64,000 bases of DNA from Kosakonia oryziphila (GCF_900094795.1 NZ_FMBC01000012.1:35931-99930), one strand, 5' to 3'; counted from the first letter of the stretch, positions 38,080 to 47,833 are shown. Translations and numbers: made by a program. Notes: generated by a model not told the origin, from the letters alone.

Positions 38080-39441
38080 TTATTCAAACAGACGGTGATG
38101 TAAGGCTTTTACGGCGTCGTCTGCGGCGTCTGCGGGCAGCAGGAAACCGAGGCTGTGACGTGACACGCCGTGGCAAATCAGCCGCACAGGGTGTTTTTCC
38201 AGCCCAGCGAATACCTCGTGGCAGACGCCTTCAGCCTGCGACAGCGAATTACCGATCAGGCTGACTAAAGCAAGGCCGGTTTCCACTTCCACCCGGCAAT
38301 GGGATGACAGCTCGGTGAGCAGAGAGGTGGTCAGCAGCCTGGATTCACCGGAGGTAGCGCTGGCAGCGTTCAGGATCAGCGCGATACTGGTTTCTGAGGT
38401 GGTGATGGAATCGACCGCCACATCATGGCGCGCCAGCAGCGCGAAGGTATCCGCTAAAAAGCGACATGCAGACTGCCCCTGCTCGCAATGTAATTTCATC
38501 AGCGTCTGCTGACGGCGAACGGCCAGCGCGCGGTAACGCGGCGGGTTTTCGGTATCGCGGCAGACCAGCGTGCCACCGGCGGAAGGGTATTTACTTGAAC
38601 CGACAAAGACCGGGATATTTTTGCGCATTGCCGGTAGCAGTGTCGCCGGATGCAGCACTTTTGCGCCAAAGGTCGCCATTTCGCTGGCTTCAGAAAATGA
38701 GATCTGCCCGATGCGCTGCGCCCGGGAGACGAGCCGTGGGTCGGTCGTGTAGATCCCGGCCACATCGGTCCAGATATCCACGCGTGCAGCGTGCAGCGCT
38801 TCACCCAGCAGCGAGGCGGTATAATCACTGCCGCCTCGGCCCAGCGTCGTGGTCTGACCGTTCGCCTCGCGACCGATAAACCCCTGCGTGACCACTAACG
38901 CCTGCTCGGTACGAGGACGCAGCCGTCTTTCAACACGTTCTGCCGTGGCATCCAGCACCGGTTCTGCGCAACCAAAGCAGTCAGTGGTGCGAATAACTTT
39001 GCGGGCATCGAACCACTCGGTCTCGACATCGCGCTCGCGCAGCACCTCGACAAACAGCAGGCTGGACATCAATTCGCCGTGGCTGACCAGCGCGTCGCTG
39101 AGCGCGGCCGAACGCATAGTAAAGGCTTCTTCCGCCAGGCGGCTGATGTTGTCGAGAAGGTGATCGATCTCCTGGCGAATGGCATCCTGCTGTTTCAGGC
39201 GGGAGATAATGTTGTACTGAATGGTGCGCAGGGTTTCGATTTTGTCCAGGCGTTCGCGGCTATCCAGACCGGCAGAAAGCTCGACTAAAATATTGGTCAC
39301 GCCCGCAGACGCAGACAGAACAACCAGACGGACATCTTTATCGGCAAGAACGATGGTGGCGCTACGGCTCATCGCGTCAAAGTCAGCAACACTGGTGCCG
39401 CCGAATTTGGCAACGACGATGTGTGGAAAAGTGCGAGTCAT
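38080..39441 (-). CDS. lysC: aspartokinase (LysC type) beside dat-ddc
   Basis: The 453-residue monofunctional aspartokinase phosphorylates aspartate, the first step to aspartate semialdehyde. The kinase domain has KFGGTS at 12-17, SHGELMSSLL near 120, TLGRGGSDYTA near 200 and FGAKVLHPATLL near 256; two ACT domains follow from about 310 for allosteric control. It aligns with E. coli LysC end to end but is clearly diverged, for example in the region around 135-180. It is divergent from dat-ddc, which use the semialdehyde, so it may serve diaminopropane synthesis rather than lysine alone. The ribosome site is weak. Confidence 0.92.
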   Translation of the reverse strand: MTRTFPHIVVAKFGGTSVADFDAMSRSATIVLADKDVRLVVLSASAGVTNILVELSAGLDSRERLDKIETLRTIQYNIISRLKQQDAIRQEIDHLLDNISRLAEEAFTMRSAALSDALVSHGELMSSLLFVEVLRERDVETEWFDARKVIRTTDCFGCAEPVLDATAERVERRLRPRTEQALVVTQGFIGREANGQTTTLGRGGSDYTASLLGEALHAARVDIWTDVAGIYTTDPRLVSRAQRIGQISFSEASEMATFGAKVLHPATLLPAMRKNIPVFVGSSKYPSAGGTLVCRDTENPPRYRALAVRRQQTLMKLHCEQGQSACRFLADTFALLARHDVAVDSITTSETSIALILNAASATSGESRLLTTSLLTELSSHCRVEVETGLALVSLIGNSLSQAEGVCHEVFAGLEKHPVRLICHGVSRHSLGFLLPADAADDAVKALHHRLFE

Positions 39442-40126
39442 AACAATCTCATATCAGGGCGCCATGAATTCATGGCAAGAAAATTTTCATTCTCGGCATA
39501 AGGTGAAATAACCAGTCCGGCTGTCCGGTGGTATTTGCCTTACGAAATGTCCGCCCGCGAACATTTCTGATGACAACCCAGGATTTGCTCCCGTTGTCGA
39601 TAACCGGTATTGCCTGTCACGGGTTATCGGGTAATGCGCTTTATGGCTTAAATCGTTGACTTCCTGTTTACAGTGCGCCGCACTTTGTTCAATGTTTAGC
39701 CGCACAGGGAAATTTGGAGCGGGCATATTAAGTGATTTGCCCGGCTGAATCGATATTTTCCTTACGTTTTATGCACCAGAACTGAAAAATAACGCGTTAG
39801 CCGTTAATTTTCGCCGTTATTAATGGTGATAGTGTGCTTTACAGGATAAAAAGTCAGCACGCAGAGCGCTTATTCCAGGTCTTTAATCCTTTGTTGGCGC
39901 TCCGCTTTGGTATTTGTAACAGAATTGCTTACAATTGGAGTAACGCAAATTCTGCGCAGGCATAATTTTTGTTATTGATTTTAAAGAAAATTTTTGATAA
40001 ATGCCTTTAAAAATAAAAGATTGAGTCCGGCGTTAAAAAAACATATATTAGCCGCGTTTTTTTCAAGCTAATCCCATAAACCATTATTCAATCAGGGTGA
40101 AACATCGCGCTGGTTGTAGGAGTGAT
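39442..40126. other. long divergent leader region, lysC/dat
   Basis: This 685-base gene-free region must hold both promoters. The lysC side has a structured leader (39450-39650) with several hairpins and a segment resembling the 3' part of the E. coli lysC leader. A perfect 16-base palindrome, GCCATGAATTCATGGC, lies at 39461-39476. The dat side is AT-rich with no clear box. Confidence 0.6.
39527..39600 (-). promoter_or_regulatory. lysC leader segment, partial lysine-riboswitch-like
   Basis: On the minus strand TGGGTTGTCATCAGAA, a GAAATGT/ACATTTC hairpin and TTTCGTAAG align almost base for base with the last third of the E. coli lysC lysine riboswitch as I remember it. The conserved aptamer core (AGAGG-type internal loop and GCCGAAG) was not found upstream, so a working lysine sensor is doubtful. 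Confidence 0.35.
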
Positions 40127-41512
40127 ATGATGACGGATAAAGTCCGTATTGATACTTTGAATGCAAATTCATTACCTCAGAACAATGAAACCTTCCTGGC
40201 ACGACAAGCCGAGTTTGAATCCAATGTAAGGAGCTATCCGCGTAAATTGCCTCTGGCAATTGCTAAAGCGCAGGGCGTCTGGATCACCGATGTCGAAAAT
40301 AATCAATACCTTGACTGCCTCGCAGGTGCAGGAACCATGGCTCTGGGTCATAACCATCCTGAAGTTCTGCAAAGCATCCAAAGTGTCATTACCAGTGGCT
40401 TACCGTTACATACACTGGATCTGACCACGCCGTTAAAAGATGAGTTCTCCGCTTATCTGTTGTCACTGCTGCCGGGCCAGGGCAAAGAGTATTGCCTGCA
40501 ATTCACCGGGCCTTCCGGTGCGGATGCGGTTGAAGCCGCGCTGAAACTGGCGAAAAAAGTGACCGGCCGTTCCGGCGTGATCAGCTTCTCCGGCGGCTAT
40601 CATGGTATGACCCATGGCGCACTGGCGGTAACCGGTAACTTGTCACCGAAAGAAGCGGTTAACGGCATGATGCCGGAAGTGCAGTTTATGCCTTACCCGA
40701 ACGAATACCGCTGCCCGCTGGGTATCGGCGGCGAAGCTGGCGTGAAAGCATTAACCTACTACTTTGAAAACCTGATCAACGATGTTGAAAGCGGCGTGCG
40801 TAAACCGGCTGCGGTGATCCTCGAAGCCGTGCAGGGCGAGGGCGGCGTGAACCCGGCGCCGGTCGAGTGGTTACAGCGCATCCGTAAAGTGACGCAGGAA
40901 CATGGCATTGTCCTGATCATTGACGAAGTGCAGGCGGGCTTTGCCCGTACCGGTAAACTGTTTGCCTTCGAGCACGCCGGTATCGAGCCGGATATCATTG
41001 TGATGTCTAAAGCTGTTGGCGGCGGTTTGCCGCTGGCCGTGCTGGGTATCAAAAAACAGTTCGACGCATGGGCGCCGGGTCACCACACAGGAACGTTCCG
41101 CGGCAACCAACTGGCGATGGCGACCGGTCTGACGACGCTGAAAATCCTGAAAGACGACCATATTGCCGACAAAGTGGCAGCGCAGGGTGTCTGGCTGAAA
41201 GAAAAACTGGCTGAGCTGCAAAAACGTTTCCCGGTTATCGGTCACGTGCGCGGTCTGGGTCTGATGATTGGCATTGAAATCGTCAAGCCGAATGAAGCGC
41301 AGGATCATATGGGCTGCTACCCGGCTGACGGTGAGCTTTCTGCGCTGCTACAGAAAAAATGTTTCGAAAATGGTCTGATTCTGGAGCGTGGCGGCCGTAA
41401 CGGTTGCGTGTTGCGTCTACTGCCATCGCTGCTGATCAGTAATGACGAGCTGGAAATCTTCCTCGACAAGTTTGAGAACGCGTTGTTGGCAGCCGGCGTT
41501 AAGCCTGTTTAA
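40127..41512 (+). CDS. dat: diaminobutyrate--2-oxoglutarate aminotransferase
   Basis: The 461-residue class III PLP aminotransferase makes L-2,4-diaminobutyrate from aspartate semialdehyde and glutamate. It closely resembles the Acinetobacter Dat protein (shared blocks such as [18 protein letters not shown] and GHNHPEV). The PLP motif [10 protein letters not shown] has Lys at about residue 295, and [11 protein letters not shown] lies upstream. AGGAG precedes two adjacent ATGs (40127 and 40130); either may be used. It is followed 13 bases later by ddc. Confidence 0.94.
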   Translation: MMTDKVRIDTLNANSLPQNNETFLARQAEFESNVRSYPRKLPLAIAKAQGVWITDVENNQYLDCLAGAGTMALGHNHPEVLQSIQSVITSGLPLHTLDLTTPLKDEFSAYLLSLLPGQGKEYCLQFTGPSGADAVEAALKLAKKVTGRSGVISFSGGYHGMTHGALAVTGNLSPKEAVNGMMPEVQFMPYPNEYRCPLGIGGEAGVKALTYYFENLINDVESGVRKPAAVILEAVQGEGGVNPAPVEWLQRIRKVTQEHGIVLIIDEVQAGFARTGKLFAFEHAGIEPDIIVMSKAVGGGLPLAVLGIKKQFDAWAPGHHTGTFRGNQLAMATGLTTLKILKDDHIADKVAAQGVWLKEKLAELQKRFPVIGHVRGLGLMIGIEIVKPNEAQDHMGCYPADGELSALLQKKCFENGLILERGGRNGCVLRLLPSLLISNDELEIFLDKFENALLAAGVKPV

Positions 41513-41525
41513 TCGGAGCAATTGA

Positions 41526-42989
41526 ATGTCTGATGTAAATCCGATTCTTTCAGGTTCTGCGCAAAGTATTGCCGCCTATCAGGACGCCATTGAGCAGAGC
41601 ACAAAAGCAGTTGTGCAGTGGCTGAAACAACCTGAGATGTATCAGGGCAAAACGGTTGAGCAGTTGCGTGAGCGCATCAATTTAGAATTTACCTCTCAGG
41701 GCCTGGGTAACCAGGCCGCGATTGAGCGCGCCGTTGAGTACTTCCTGAAAGATAGTCTTTCTGTGCATCACCCGCAGTGTGTTGCGCATCTGCACTGCCC
41801 GAGCCTGGTGATCAGCCAGGCGGCGGAAGTGTTGATCAACGCCACTAACCAGAGCATGGACTCGTGGGATCAAAGCCCTTCAGCCACTATCATTGAGATC
41901 AAGCTGATTGAATGGTTGCGCGCCCAGGTGGGTTACCAGCCGGGCGATGCCGGGGTTTTCACCAGCGGCGGCACCCAGAGCAACCTGATGGGGTTGATGC
42001 TGGCTCGCGATGCGTTTTTTGCGCGCCAGGGCCACTCTGTTCAGCAGGATGGGTTAACAGGCGATCTGAGCAAAATCAAAGTATTATGCTCTGAAAATGC
42101 CCACTTCTCCGTGCAGAAAAATATGGCGCTGATGGGGCTGGGTTATCGCTCCGTAACGCTGGTTAAGACGGATGCGTTCTCCCGTATGGATCTCAACGAT
42201 CTGGCGGCGAAGCTGGCGCAGGCGAAAGCGAACGGCGAACAGGTTCTGGCGATCGTTGCGACCGCTGGCACTACCGACGCCGGGGCTATCGATCCGTTAG
42301 CGGAGATTGCTGCGCTGGCGGCAGAATACCAGACCTGGATGCACGTGGATGCAGCCTGGGGCGGCGCGCTGCTGCTGTCAGAGAAATTCCGTCATTACCT
42401 GAACGGCCTTGAGTTAGCGGATTCCGTAACGCTTGATTTCCACAAGCAGTTCTTCCAGACCATTAGCTGTGGCGCGTTCTTGCTGAAAGATCCACGTCAC
42501 TATCAACTGATGCGTTACCAGGCGGCTTACCTGAACTCGGACTTTGACGAAGAGCACGGTGTACCGAACCTGGTATCGAAATCACTGCAAACCACCCGTC
42601 GTTTCGATGCGCTGAAACTGTGGATGGGCCTTGAAGCGCTGGGTAAAAAGCAGTACGCCGAAATCATTGATAATGGCGTAATGCTGGCGCAGCAGGTGGC
42701 AGAATTTGTCGCGCAGGAGCCGCAACTGGAGCTGGTGATGCAACCGCAGCTTGCCAGTGTGTTGTTCCGTTTCCGTCCGCAAAGCGATGATATGTCCGCT
42801 GTTGCGTTGCTGAACCAGCGCATTGGCGATGCGTTGCTGGCCTCCGGGGCGGCTAACGTTGGGGTAACGGAAGCTGATGGCATCACCTGCCTGAAGCTGA
42901 CGCTGCTGAACCCGACGGTGTGTCTACAGGACGTTAAAGTTCTGCTGGCAAGCGTAAAAGCCTGCGGCGAGCAACTGCTTAATGCTTAA
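41526..42989 (+). CDS. ddc: L-2,4-diaminobutyrate decarboxylase
   Basis: The 487-residue group II PLP decarboxylase converts 2,4-diaminobutyrate to 1,3-diaminopropane. The family marks are HCPSLVIS near 94, SGGTQSNLMGL near 145, HVDAAWGGA near 275 and DFHKQFFQT with the PLP Lys307. A GGAG site lies just before the ATG. With dat it forms a two-gene operon ending in a strong terminator. 1,3-diaminopropane is a polyamine and a precursor of some siderophores. Confidence 0.94.
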   Translation: MSDVNPILSGSAQSIAAYQDAIEQSTKAVVQWLKQPEMYQGKTVEQLRERINLEFTSQGLGNQAAIERAVEYFLKDSLSVHHPQCVAHLHCPSLVISQAAEVLINATNQSMDSWDQSPSATIIEIKLIEWLRAQVGYQPGDAGVFTSGGTQSNLMGLMLARDAFFARQGHSVQQDGLTGDLSKIKVLCSENAHFSVQKNMALMGLGYRSVTLVKTDAFSRMDLNDLAAKLAQAKANGEQVLAIVATAGTTDAGAIDPLAEIAALAAEYQTWMHVDAAWGGALLLSEKFRHYLNGLELADSVTLDFHKQFFQTISCGAFLLKDPRHYQLMRYQAAYLNSDFDEEHGVPNLVSKSLQTTRRFDALKLWMGLEALGKKQYAEIIDNGVMLAQQVAEFVAQEPQLELVMQPQLASVLFRFRPQSDDMSAVALLNQRIGDALLASGAANVGVTEADGITCLKLTLLNPTVCLQDVKVLLASVKACGEQLLNA

Positions 42990-43006
42990 TGTGTAATGCG
43001 ATATTA

Positions 43007-43037
43007 AAAGCCGACAATATGCTGTCGGCTTTTTTTT
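43007..43037 (+). terminator. terminator of dat-ddc
   Basis: AAAAGCCGACA/TGTCGGCTTTT with a 6-base loop is followed by a run of T: a strong intrinsic terminator. Confidence 0.95.
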
Positions 43038-43115
43038 CGGCTTTTAATTGCCCGGCATATTCCAGTGCTCGGGGTTTATCACATCGTAGACTTTCTGATG
43101 GGTGAAATTTTCTGT

Positions 43116-44150
43116 TTACAGCGGCGTTTGTTGATCCGTAAAAAGGGTATCGTAACCCTTCCACCGGTAGTTAAGTACAGAAAGCAGCCAGCAGAGAATA
43201 AACAATCCGATCACGAAGAACCCGGCATTACTCAGGTTATCGTTCATCACGGTGATGATATCCCAGAATTTGCCATGTAAATCAAGCTTATCCATAATTA
43301 ATCCCAGCGCTTCGCTGCCGCCAATAAATAACGCGACAATAACCGATGTGCCGGTGATGGTCATATTATAATAGAGTTTACGTTGCGGCTTGCTGAATGC
43401 CCAGCCATAGGCTTCGACCATCAGGATATTATCCAGAGTATCGATTAACGCCATACCGCTGGTAAAGAGAGCCGGAAAGACCAGAATAGACCACACCGAC
43501 ATACCATTTGACGCTCCGGCGGTGGAAATACCCAGTACGCCAATTTCAGTGGCGGTATCAAACCCCAGGCCGAATAAGAAACCAACAAGGTACATATGCC
43601 AGCTTTGTGACACCAGGCGGAATGTCCGGTGAAAGATCCAGCTCATTATTCCGCCGGATGCAATGGTTTCTTCGGGAAGTGATTTGTCGCCGTTTTTGAA
43701 TTGCCGGAAAGTGCGCCAGACGTTACTGAGAATAAGTAAATTCACCAGCGCGATAATAATCAGAAAAAAAGCCGATACGCTGGTGCCAATCACGCCGCCG
43801 GTTTTATGCAACCACGCCATGTGATGGCGAAACGCCGTGGCGGTTGCCGCAATGGCAATGGTAGCGAGGATAACAATCGTGGAGTGCCCCAGTGAAAACC
43901 AAGTGCCGACGCTGCACGATCTTTTCCCGTGCTGCATCATTTTACGCGTGACATTATCGATGGCGGCGATGTGGTCGGCATCCACCGCATGGCGTAAGCC
44001 GTAGCACCATGCCAGCAGGCTTGCCGCCATCAGCGAGGCGCTGTCGCCAAAGGTAAAAAATGCCCAGCCCCAGGCTGCGATATTCATCAGCAGCAGCATA
44101 AGGATCAACAGGCAAGCGCGTGGATTCCTGAAGAGTAAAGCGGAAAACAT
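43116..44150 (-). CDS. NiCoT-family nickel/cobalt permease
   Basis: The 344-residue membrane protein has about eight hydrophobic helices and the family signature around YGLRHAVDADHIAAIDNVTRK (HAVDADH) in helix II, which binds Ni2+ or Co2+ during uptake, plus LGFDTATEIG in the middle region. It is similar in kind to HoxN/NixA. GAGG lies 6 bases before the ATG. The likely users (urease, hydrogenase, cobalamin enzymes) are not in the window. It is divergent from a hydroxyacid dehydrogenase. Confidence 0.9.
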   Translation of the reverse strand: MFSALLFRNPRACLLILMLLLMNIAAWGWAFFTFGDSASLMAASLLAWCYGLRHAVDADHIAAIDNVTRKMMQHGKRSCSVGTWFSLGHSTIVILATIAIAATATAFRHHMAWLHKTGGVIGTSVSAFFLIIIALVNLLILSNVWRTFRQFKNGDKSLPEETIASGGIMSWIFHRTFRLVSQSWHMYLVGFLFGLGFDTATEIGVLGISTAGASNGMSVWSILVFPALFTSGMALIDTLDNILMVEAYGWAFSKPQRKLYYNMTITGTSVIVALFIGGSEALGLIMDKLDLHGKFWDIITVMNDNLSNAGFFVIGLFILCWLLSVLNYRWKGYDTLFTDQQTPL

Positions 44151-44332
44151 TTAAGGCCTCAAAGGGTTGCGTAGTTATGCGGCCAGAATATTTTGTAGTA
44201 TTGCTCGGGTGGGTATGTTGATATCGATCTATCCAGTGGCAATTCGCCCATTCCGGCAATAAAGGAACAGGCGAGATAAGAGCCCGCTGTGACGGGCAGG
44301 AAAGCGTCAGACGCTTAATCGAGAGGGCAAAA

Positions 44333-45289
44333 ATGGCTATTCAGGTGTTAATTCCGGACGACTATCAGCTCGCTACGCAACAGCTCCGTTTTCTGCGGCA
44401 GAATGATCAATTCCATTGTTCTGCGCTCGGCGATTTAAGCAAAGAGCCGCAGGCAGAGAGCGCGTTGTTCAGCGCCCAGGCATTAATCCTTATCCGGGAA
44501 AGAACCGTTGTTGATGAAGCATTTTTGCGCCGCACACCGAATCTGAAGTTAATTAGTCAAACCGGTAAGCTGGCAAGAAATGTGGATATTGACGTCTGCA
44601 CGCGAGCTGGTGTCGCCATCGTCGAAGGTGTCGGTTCTCCAGTGGCTCCCGCTGAATTAACGTGGCTATTGATTATGGCATCCAGAAGAAAACTCGTCTC
44701 TTCGGTGAACGCCATGAAAGAGGGGCGCTGGCAAACGGAAATCGGATCGGCGGTGAATAAGCAGGTTTTAGGGATCCTCGGATACGGCAAAATCGGTAAG
44801 CGAATTGCCAGCTATGCGCAAGCATTTGATATGCAGGTTCAGGTATGGGGAAGCGAACGAGCCAGACAAGAGGCTCATGCCGCCGGGCTGCGGGTAGCGG
44901 AAAATCGCGAGCACTTTTTTGCAACCTCCGATGTGATTACAGTGCATCAGCGTTTGGTGGCGCAAACGGAAGGTAATATTACGTCTGCCGACCTCGCGCT
45001 GATGAAAACGGATGCGTTATTCGTTAATACCAGCCGTGCAGAACTGGTGGCCGAAGGCGCGCTTTATCACGCGCTATGCCAGGGGCGCCCAGGATATGCC
45101 GCGCTGGACGTCTACGAACAAGAGCCTGTATACAATACGCATAACCCTTATCTGGAAATGCCGAATGTGCTCTGTACGCCGCATCTGGGTTATGTGGAAG
45201 CAACCAGCTACGAGTTATATTTCAAAACGGCTTTCGATAACGTGGTGCGTTTCTTTGCCGGTGACACCTCGCAGGTGATAAATCGCTGA
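44333..45289 (+). CDS. D-2-hydroxyacid dehydrogenase family protein
   Basis: The 318-residue NAD(P)-dependent dehydrogenase has the Rossmann motif GILGYGKIGKR at 147-157 and the catalytic trio Arg235 (NTSRAELV), Glu264 (DVYEQEP) and His284 (TPHLGY). It reduces 2-oxoacids or oxidises D-2-hydroxyacids; the substrate is unknown. GAGAGGG precedes the ATG. It converges on a MarR-like gene 11 bases away. Confidence 0.9.
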   Translation: MAIQVLIPDDYQLATQQLRFLRQNDQFHCSALGDLSKEPQAESALFSAQALILIRERTVVDEAFLRRTPNLKLISQTGKLARNVDIDVCTRAGVAIVEGVGSPVAPAELTWLLIMASRRKLVSSVNAMKEGRWQTEIGSAVNKQVLGILGYGKIGKRIASYAQAFDMQVQVWGSERARQEAHAAGLRVAENREHFFATSDVITVHQRLVAQTEGNITSADLALMKTDALFVNTSRAELVAEGALYHALCQGRPGYAALDVYEQEPVYNTHNPYLEMPNVLCTPHLGYVEATSYELYFKTAFDNVVRFFAGDTSQVINR

Positions 45290-45300
45290 CTCACTCAGTT

Positions 45301-45849
45301 TCACAGCGACGCGGCGGTGCGGGCGGCCGTATCGTAAAGGGATGAGATAGTGCGTAAAAGCTGCGCCGTTTCACCAATGGATTGTCCCGGGATCCCGCTT
45401 TCCGCATGGATACTTATCAGGCAGGCTTCACGCACATCGCGGTATTTCATGCATAACGCTTTTCCTTCCGCAGTCGTGGAGAAAAAGAGTTCCTTTCCGG
45501 CTTTTTCGCTCGTCACGTAGCCTGCTTTGATCAGCTTTTTCAGGGCGTAGGTCACTACATGCGTATCTTCTACGTTCAGGACGAAACAAATATCTGCCAG
45601 CTTTTTTTTGCGATTGCGATGATTCACATGATGCAGAAGTGAGACATCAAAAGCCCCCATATCAGGTTCACCTGCCGCAGTCATACAGCGCACCATCCAT
45701 TTGTTGAAGGCGTTGCTGGTCATGATCAATGCGTACTCCAGCTCCGATAATTCAGCGCAGCGTTCGGAAACCAGATGGCGTGAAGAGACGATACGGGCAT
45801 CCGCAATATCGTCGCTATTTGTTGATGTGGCGCTTTTTTTTGAGTTCAT
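45301..45849 (-). CDS. MarR-like winged-helix regulator
   Basis: The 182-residue protein has a winged-helix domain at about residues 65-150 (KLADICFVLNVEDTHVVTYALKKLIKAGYVTSEKAGKELFFSTTAEGK), in the MarR manner, with a helical dimerisation region at both ends. It is divergent from the DUF969-DUF979-DUF2891 operon, and a nested inverted repeat lies between them, so it is the likely repressor of that operon and of itself. The effector is unknown. Confidence 0.83.
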   Translation of the reverse strand: MNSKKSATSTNSDDIADARIVSSRHLVSERCAELSELEYALIMTSNAFNKWMVRCMTAAGEPDMGAFDVSLLHHVNHRNRKKKLADICFVLNVEDTHVVTYALKKLIKAGYVTSEKAGKELFFSTTAEGKALCMKYRDVREACLISIHAESGIPGQSIGETAQLLRTISSLYDTAARTAASL

Positions 45850-45884
45850 AACGTTCCTTACAGGAGGGGACTCTTAGGCAAAAA

Positions 45885-45935
45885 TGTAAACTGAAAGCGA
45901 TAAAATAAGAACATTTTATTGATAAATCGTTTACA
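45885..45935. promoter_or_regulatory. nested inverted repeats, candidate MarR-type operator
   Basis: TGTAAAC (45885-45891) pairs with GTTTACA (45929-45935), and inside it TAAAAT (45901-45906) pairs with ATTTTA (45913-45918). Both dyads share almost the same centre, near 45910. Confidence 0.5.
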
Positions 45936-46101
45936 TATTTTTGCGGTTCAGATATAGCTTTTCATACCGGTTCTGCAAACACCGCAGGGCTGTCGCAATA
46001 CACAACATCGCTCGCCGCAATGCACCTCGCTTCGTTTGAATACGAAGTATTAAAAAAATCGCCATCGGCGCGCAACGCTCACTTTAGATAGGGTAAACGT
46101 T

Positions 46102-46824
46102 ATGGACGGTTCTACACTGCTACCACTTATCGGCATACCGATAGTGGTTATTGGTTTTGCACTGCGCTTCAACCCGCTGTTGGTGGTCGTTGTGGCAGGA
46201 CTGAGTACCGGGTTGTTAGTGGGAATGGATTTCGGGATGCTGCTGGAAACCTTTGGCGAAAAGTTCGTCAACAGCCGCTCGTTGGCCACCTTTATTTTGA
46301 TTCTGCCCGTTATCGGGCTGCTGGAGTATTATGGCCTGAAGGAGCGTGCGCAGGCCTGGGTGGCAAAGATTGCCAGTGCAACATCGGCACGTATTTTGAT
46401 GCTCTATTTTGTCGCGCGTGAGGGAACGGCGGCGCTGGGGTTAATGTCGCTTGGTGGGCATGCACAAACGGTTCGTCCACTGCTGGCACCAATGGCCGAA
46501 GGCGCAGCGTTAAATGAATATGGCGAATTACCCCAGCATATCCGCGACAAAATCAAAGCGCATGCTGCTGCCTGTGACAACATTGCGGTCTTCTTTGGTG
46601 AAGATATCTTTATCGCCTTCGGTGCGGTGTTACTGATCGATGCTTTCCTGAAGGAAAACGGTATTCAGGGAATTGAACCGCTGCATATCGGCTTATGGGC
46701 CATTCCCACCGCGCTTTCGGCATTGATTATTCATATGACGCGCTTGCTGCGTCTGGATGCCAGCATCCGTCGCGACGTGATGGCATGGAAAGCAGAGCAG
46801 GGCACGCAGGAGATCGTTCAATGA
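46102..46824 (+). CDS. DUF969 membrane protein (putative 5-oxoproline transporter subunit)
   Basis: The 240-residue protein has about six hydrophobic helices and belongs to DUF969, seen in LPLIGIPIVVIGFALRFNPLL and the REGTAALGLMSLGGHAQTVRPL block. The family is annotated as one half of a two-part 5-oxoproline transporter because it is often found near pyroglutamate genes. It overlaps the DUF979 gene by four bases (ATGA), as expected for obligate partners. Confidence 0.85.
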   Translation: MDGSTLLPLIGIPIVVIGFALRFNPLLVVVVAGLSTGLLVGMDFGMLLETFGEKFVNSRSLATFILILPVIGLLEYYGLKERAQAWVAKIASATSARILMLYFVAREGTAALGLMSLGGHAQTVRPLLAPMAEGAALNEYGELPQHIRDKIKAHAAACDNIAVFFGEDIFIAFGAVLLIDAFLKENGIQGIEPLHIGLWAIPTALSALIIHMTRLLRLDASIRRDVMAWKAEQGTQEIVQ

Positions 46825-47807
46825 TGACGTTGATGACCATTAACCGCGTTTATTACCTGATCGGTTTTGTCGTGATGCTGCTGGTTGTCATGACATTACG
46901 GGATCGCGGCAACCCTAAGCGCTTTACGACGGCGCTGTTCTGGTTTTTGTTCGGCGGGATTTTCTTGTTTGGCGATCTGATGGTTCAGGAACTGGGCAAA
47001 TCGCTGGCCTACCGAATTATTGGCGGTTGCGTTATTGCCATCGCCTTACTTGCAGGGTTTGGCCTGGTTGGAAAAGGACATTACAAAATGTCTACCGAGG
47101 CTGAGCGCATTGCCTCCTCGAATCGCCTGAAAAACTGGCTTTTCTTGCCGGCGCTGATGATCCCGGTCGTGACAGTAATCGGTACGTTATTCCTGAAAGG
47201 CGTTGCTGTTGGTGGCGTTTATCTGCTCGACCAGAAACAACTCACGCTGGCTGCTTTATGCGTCGCCTGTGTCGCAGCGATCCTGACGGGCTGGTGGCTG
47301 ACACGCGGAACGCCGCTGCATGCCATTCGCCAGTCCCGACGTCTGGTGGATACCATTGGCTGGGCGGTGATCCTGCCGCAAATGCTCGCCATGCTGGGCG
47401 GCGTATTTGTGGTGGCCGATACGGGGCAGTCGGTACAAAAGGTGGTGAGCCTGTTTGTGAACCCGGATAACCGCTTCATGCTGGTGGTGATTTACTGCAT
47501 TGGCATGGCGCTTTTCACCATGATTATGGGCAACGCTTTCGCCGCTTTTCCGGTATTGAGTGCCGGTATCGCCTTGCCATTCCTGATTAACGTGCATCAC
47601 GGAAATCCGGCTCCTTTGCTGGCAATTGGTATGTACGCAGGATATTGCGGCACGCTGATGACGCCGATGGCCGCGAATTTTAATATTGTCCCCGCCGCGT
47701 TGCTGGAACTGAAAGATAAATATCAGGTCATTAAGATTCAGATCCCGACGGCGTTAACCCTGCTGGCGGTTAACGTGTTCTTAATGTATTTCCTCGTATT
47801 TCGCTAA
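46821..47807 (+). CDS. DUF979 membrane protein (putative 5-oxoproline transporter subunit)
   Basis: The 328-residue protein has about nine hydrophobic helices and belongs to DUF979, the regular partner of DUF969. The start MMTLMTINRVYYLIG overlaps the preceding stop; an upstream in-frame extension lies inside the DUF969 gene. It contains MTPMAANFNIVPAALLELKD near the C-terminus, a family hallmark. The transport function is taken from family annotation, not shown here. Confidence 0.85.
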   Translation: MMTLMTINRVYYLIGFVVMLLVVMTLRDRGNPKRFTTALFWFLFGGIFLFGDLMVQELGKSLAYRIIGGCVIAIALLAGFGLVGKGHYKMSTEAERIASSNRLKNWLFLPALMIPVVTVIGTLFLKGVAVGGVYLLDQKQLTLAALCVACVAAILTGWWLTRGTPLHAIRQSRRLVDTIGWAVILPQMLAMLGGVFVVADTGQSVQKVVSLFVNPDNRFMLVVIYCIGMALFTMIMGNAFAAFPVLSAGIALPFLINVHHGNPAPLLAIGMYAGYCGTLMTPMAANFNIVPAALLELKDKYQVIKIQIPTALTLLAVNVFLMYFLVFR

Positions 47808-47833
47808 GTGCGGCAATGACTTAAGGAGCAGTT

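Noticed and set aside
39440..39800. full lysine riboswitch upstream of lysC
   Set aside because: Only the last third resembles the E. coli element; the AGAGG-type loop and GCCGAAG core were not found by eye.
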